From positions 1 through 16,470 of the forward strand of contig JALTFB010000064.1 in NCBI GenBank assembly GCA_027007615.1: DNA of 16,470 nucleotides, written 5' to 3'. The position numbers and the translations under genes were made by a program. The notes below the pieces were generated by a model. It saw nothing but the letters and a program-made list of their open reading frames with translations, searched no databases and was not told where the DNA came from. Positions 15,918 to 16,470 of the stretch are shown here, piece after piece (the first letter of the stretch is position 1; the number at the start of each line of letters is the position of its first letter). Origin of the DNA: Candidatus Shapirobacteria bacterium. Its GTDB lineage: Bacteria; Patescibacteriota; Microgenomatia; UBA12405; UBA6130.

Positions 15918-16470
15918 ATGAAAAAACGTTGGCTGGCAATCCCATTATTATTTTTGATTTTGGCCGTGGGCGGACGGAAAATTGTCCGCAGCCGGCGGGC
16001 GACCGGGAAAATCCGCTTAGCCCATCCTCAACGGCGTAATTTGATAAAAAAATTAAGCCTTTCCGGTTATATTGACGCCCGGGAAAAGGTTACTTTAAAG
16101 TTTCCGATTTCCGGCAAATTGGCTTGGGTGGGAGTTAAAGAAGGCGATAGGGTAAAGAAATATCAGGCTATTGCCAGCTTAGATAAACAAGAATTGCAGC
16201 GCGATTTTCGCAAGGCCATGGCGAATTATCTCAAAGTGCGCAATAATTTCGAGCAAGAAAACGCAGATTACGGTTATTGGCGGCATTGGTTTGAGCTAAG
16301 CGATAAAGCCAAACGGATTTTAGCCAATGACCAATATGATTTAGACAAGGCGGTGGCCGATGTGGAATTGTCTAATTTAGCTCTCCAGAAAGCAGTTTTA
16401 TTAACGCCCATTGCCGGAATTGTTACCAAGGTTGAAGCCCCCTATGCAGGAGTTAACATTACTCCGGCGA
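15918..16470 (+). CDS. HlyD-type membrane fusion protein / efflux adaptor (3' partial)
   Basis: The frame opens at ATG 15918 and runs 184 codons to the window edge. A basic MKKRW start and a membrane segment (about 5-18) are followed by SLSGYIDAREKVTLKFPISGKLAWVGVKEGDRVKKYQAIASLDK (about 46-90). This is the first half of the biotinyl-lipoyl-like domain ('G-x-V-x-A...V-x-x-x-x-G-x-V...EGDxVKKGQxLAxLD'). An alpha-helical hairpin region (about 91-158) comes next, then LLTPIAGIVTKVEAPYAGVNITP, the second lipoyl half. Such adaptors link an inner-membrane transporter, often MacB-like ABC in CPR genomes, to the outside. In a cell with one membrane they would act as an extracellular extension of the ABC exporter. 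The partner should lie downstream of the window. Confidence 0.82.
   Translation, partial: MKKRWLAIPLLFLILAVGGRKIVRSRRATGKIRLAHPQRRNLIKKLSLSGYIDAREKVTLKFPISGKLAWVGVKEGDRVKKYQAIASLDKQELQRDFRKAMANYLKVRNNFEQENADYGYWRHWFELSDKAKRILANDQYDLDKAVADVELSNLALQKAVLLTPIAGIVTKVEAPYAGVNITPA

Overview
The window looks like a chromosomal segment of a Candidate Phyla Radiation (Patescibacteria) bacterium, most likely of the Microgenomates type. This is an inference from protein style, not a computed placement. The clues are small surface proteins with a short N-terminal membrane anchor followed by QRQELRR-like residues, a dockerin preceded by a 'VKGPKHL' beta-domain, a Thr-Pro linker, an LPSTG-ended cohesin protein, a HerA/TraG-like ATPase with a long unassigned N-terminus, and very compact gene spacing. 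TGA is used as a stop (groEL, M23 and others), so the Gly-UGA code of Gracilibacteria/Absconditabacteria does not apply.

Layout. Positions 2-1887 (+): 3' part of a sugar-type ABC substrate-binding protein, coupled by a 1-base overlap to a nucleotidyltransferase-fold protein. Positions 1884-3948 (+): groES-groEL with a good sigma70-type promoter, a perfect 10-bp inverted repeat at the predicted transcription start that is not CIRCE, and strong Shine-Dalgarno sites. Positions 3980-7425 (-): a HerA/TraG-like ATPase and, coupled by ATGA, an FAD-dependent amine oxidoreductase-like protein. Positions 7706-8779 (+): membrane-anchored LysM-LysM-M23 peptidoglycan hydrolase. Positions 8789-9472 (-): ComF-type phosphoribosyltransferase. 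Positions 9473-9992: a 520-base gene-free region carrying two copies of a 48-bp direct repeat built around hairpins whose inner stems differ. Positions 9993-13492 (+): four consecutive surface-protein genes, dockerin / cohesin-like / cohesin with LPSTG / fibronectin-III-like plus dockerin. Positions 13518-15897 (+): the alpha (gamma-alpha fused) and beta subunits of a 2-oxoacid:ferredoxin oxidoreductase. Positions 15918-16470 (+): start of an HlyD-type membrane fusion protein, cut by the window edge.

How it works together. The most interesting unit is the four-gene surface cluster. It places two dockerin-bearing and two cohesin-like membrane proteins side by side, which is what a minimal cell-surface docking system would need. 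The oxidoreductase fits a fermentative, ferredoxin-based metabolism. A second pattern concerns expression. Four genes (HerA-like, M23, comF, korA) have an extended -10 element (TGnTATAAT-like) ending 6-9 bases before the start codon and no usable Shine-Dalgarno, which predicts leaderless or nearly leaderless mRNAs. groES and groEL instead have canonical ribosome binding sites.
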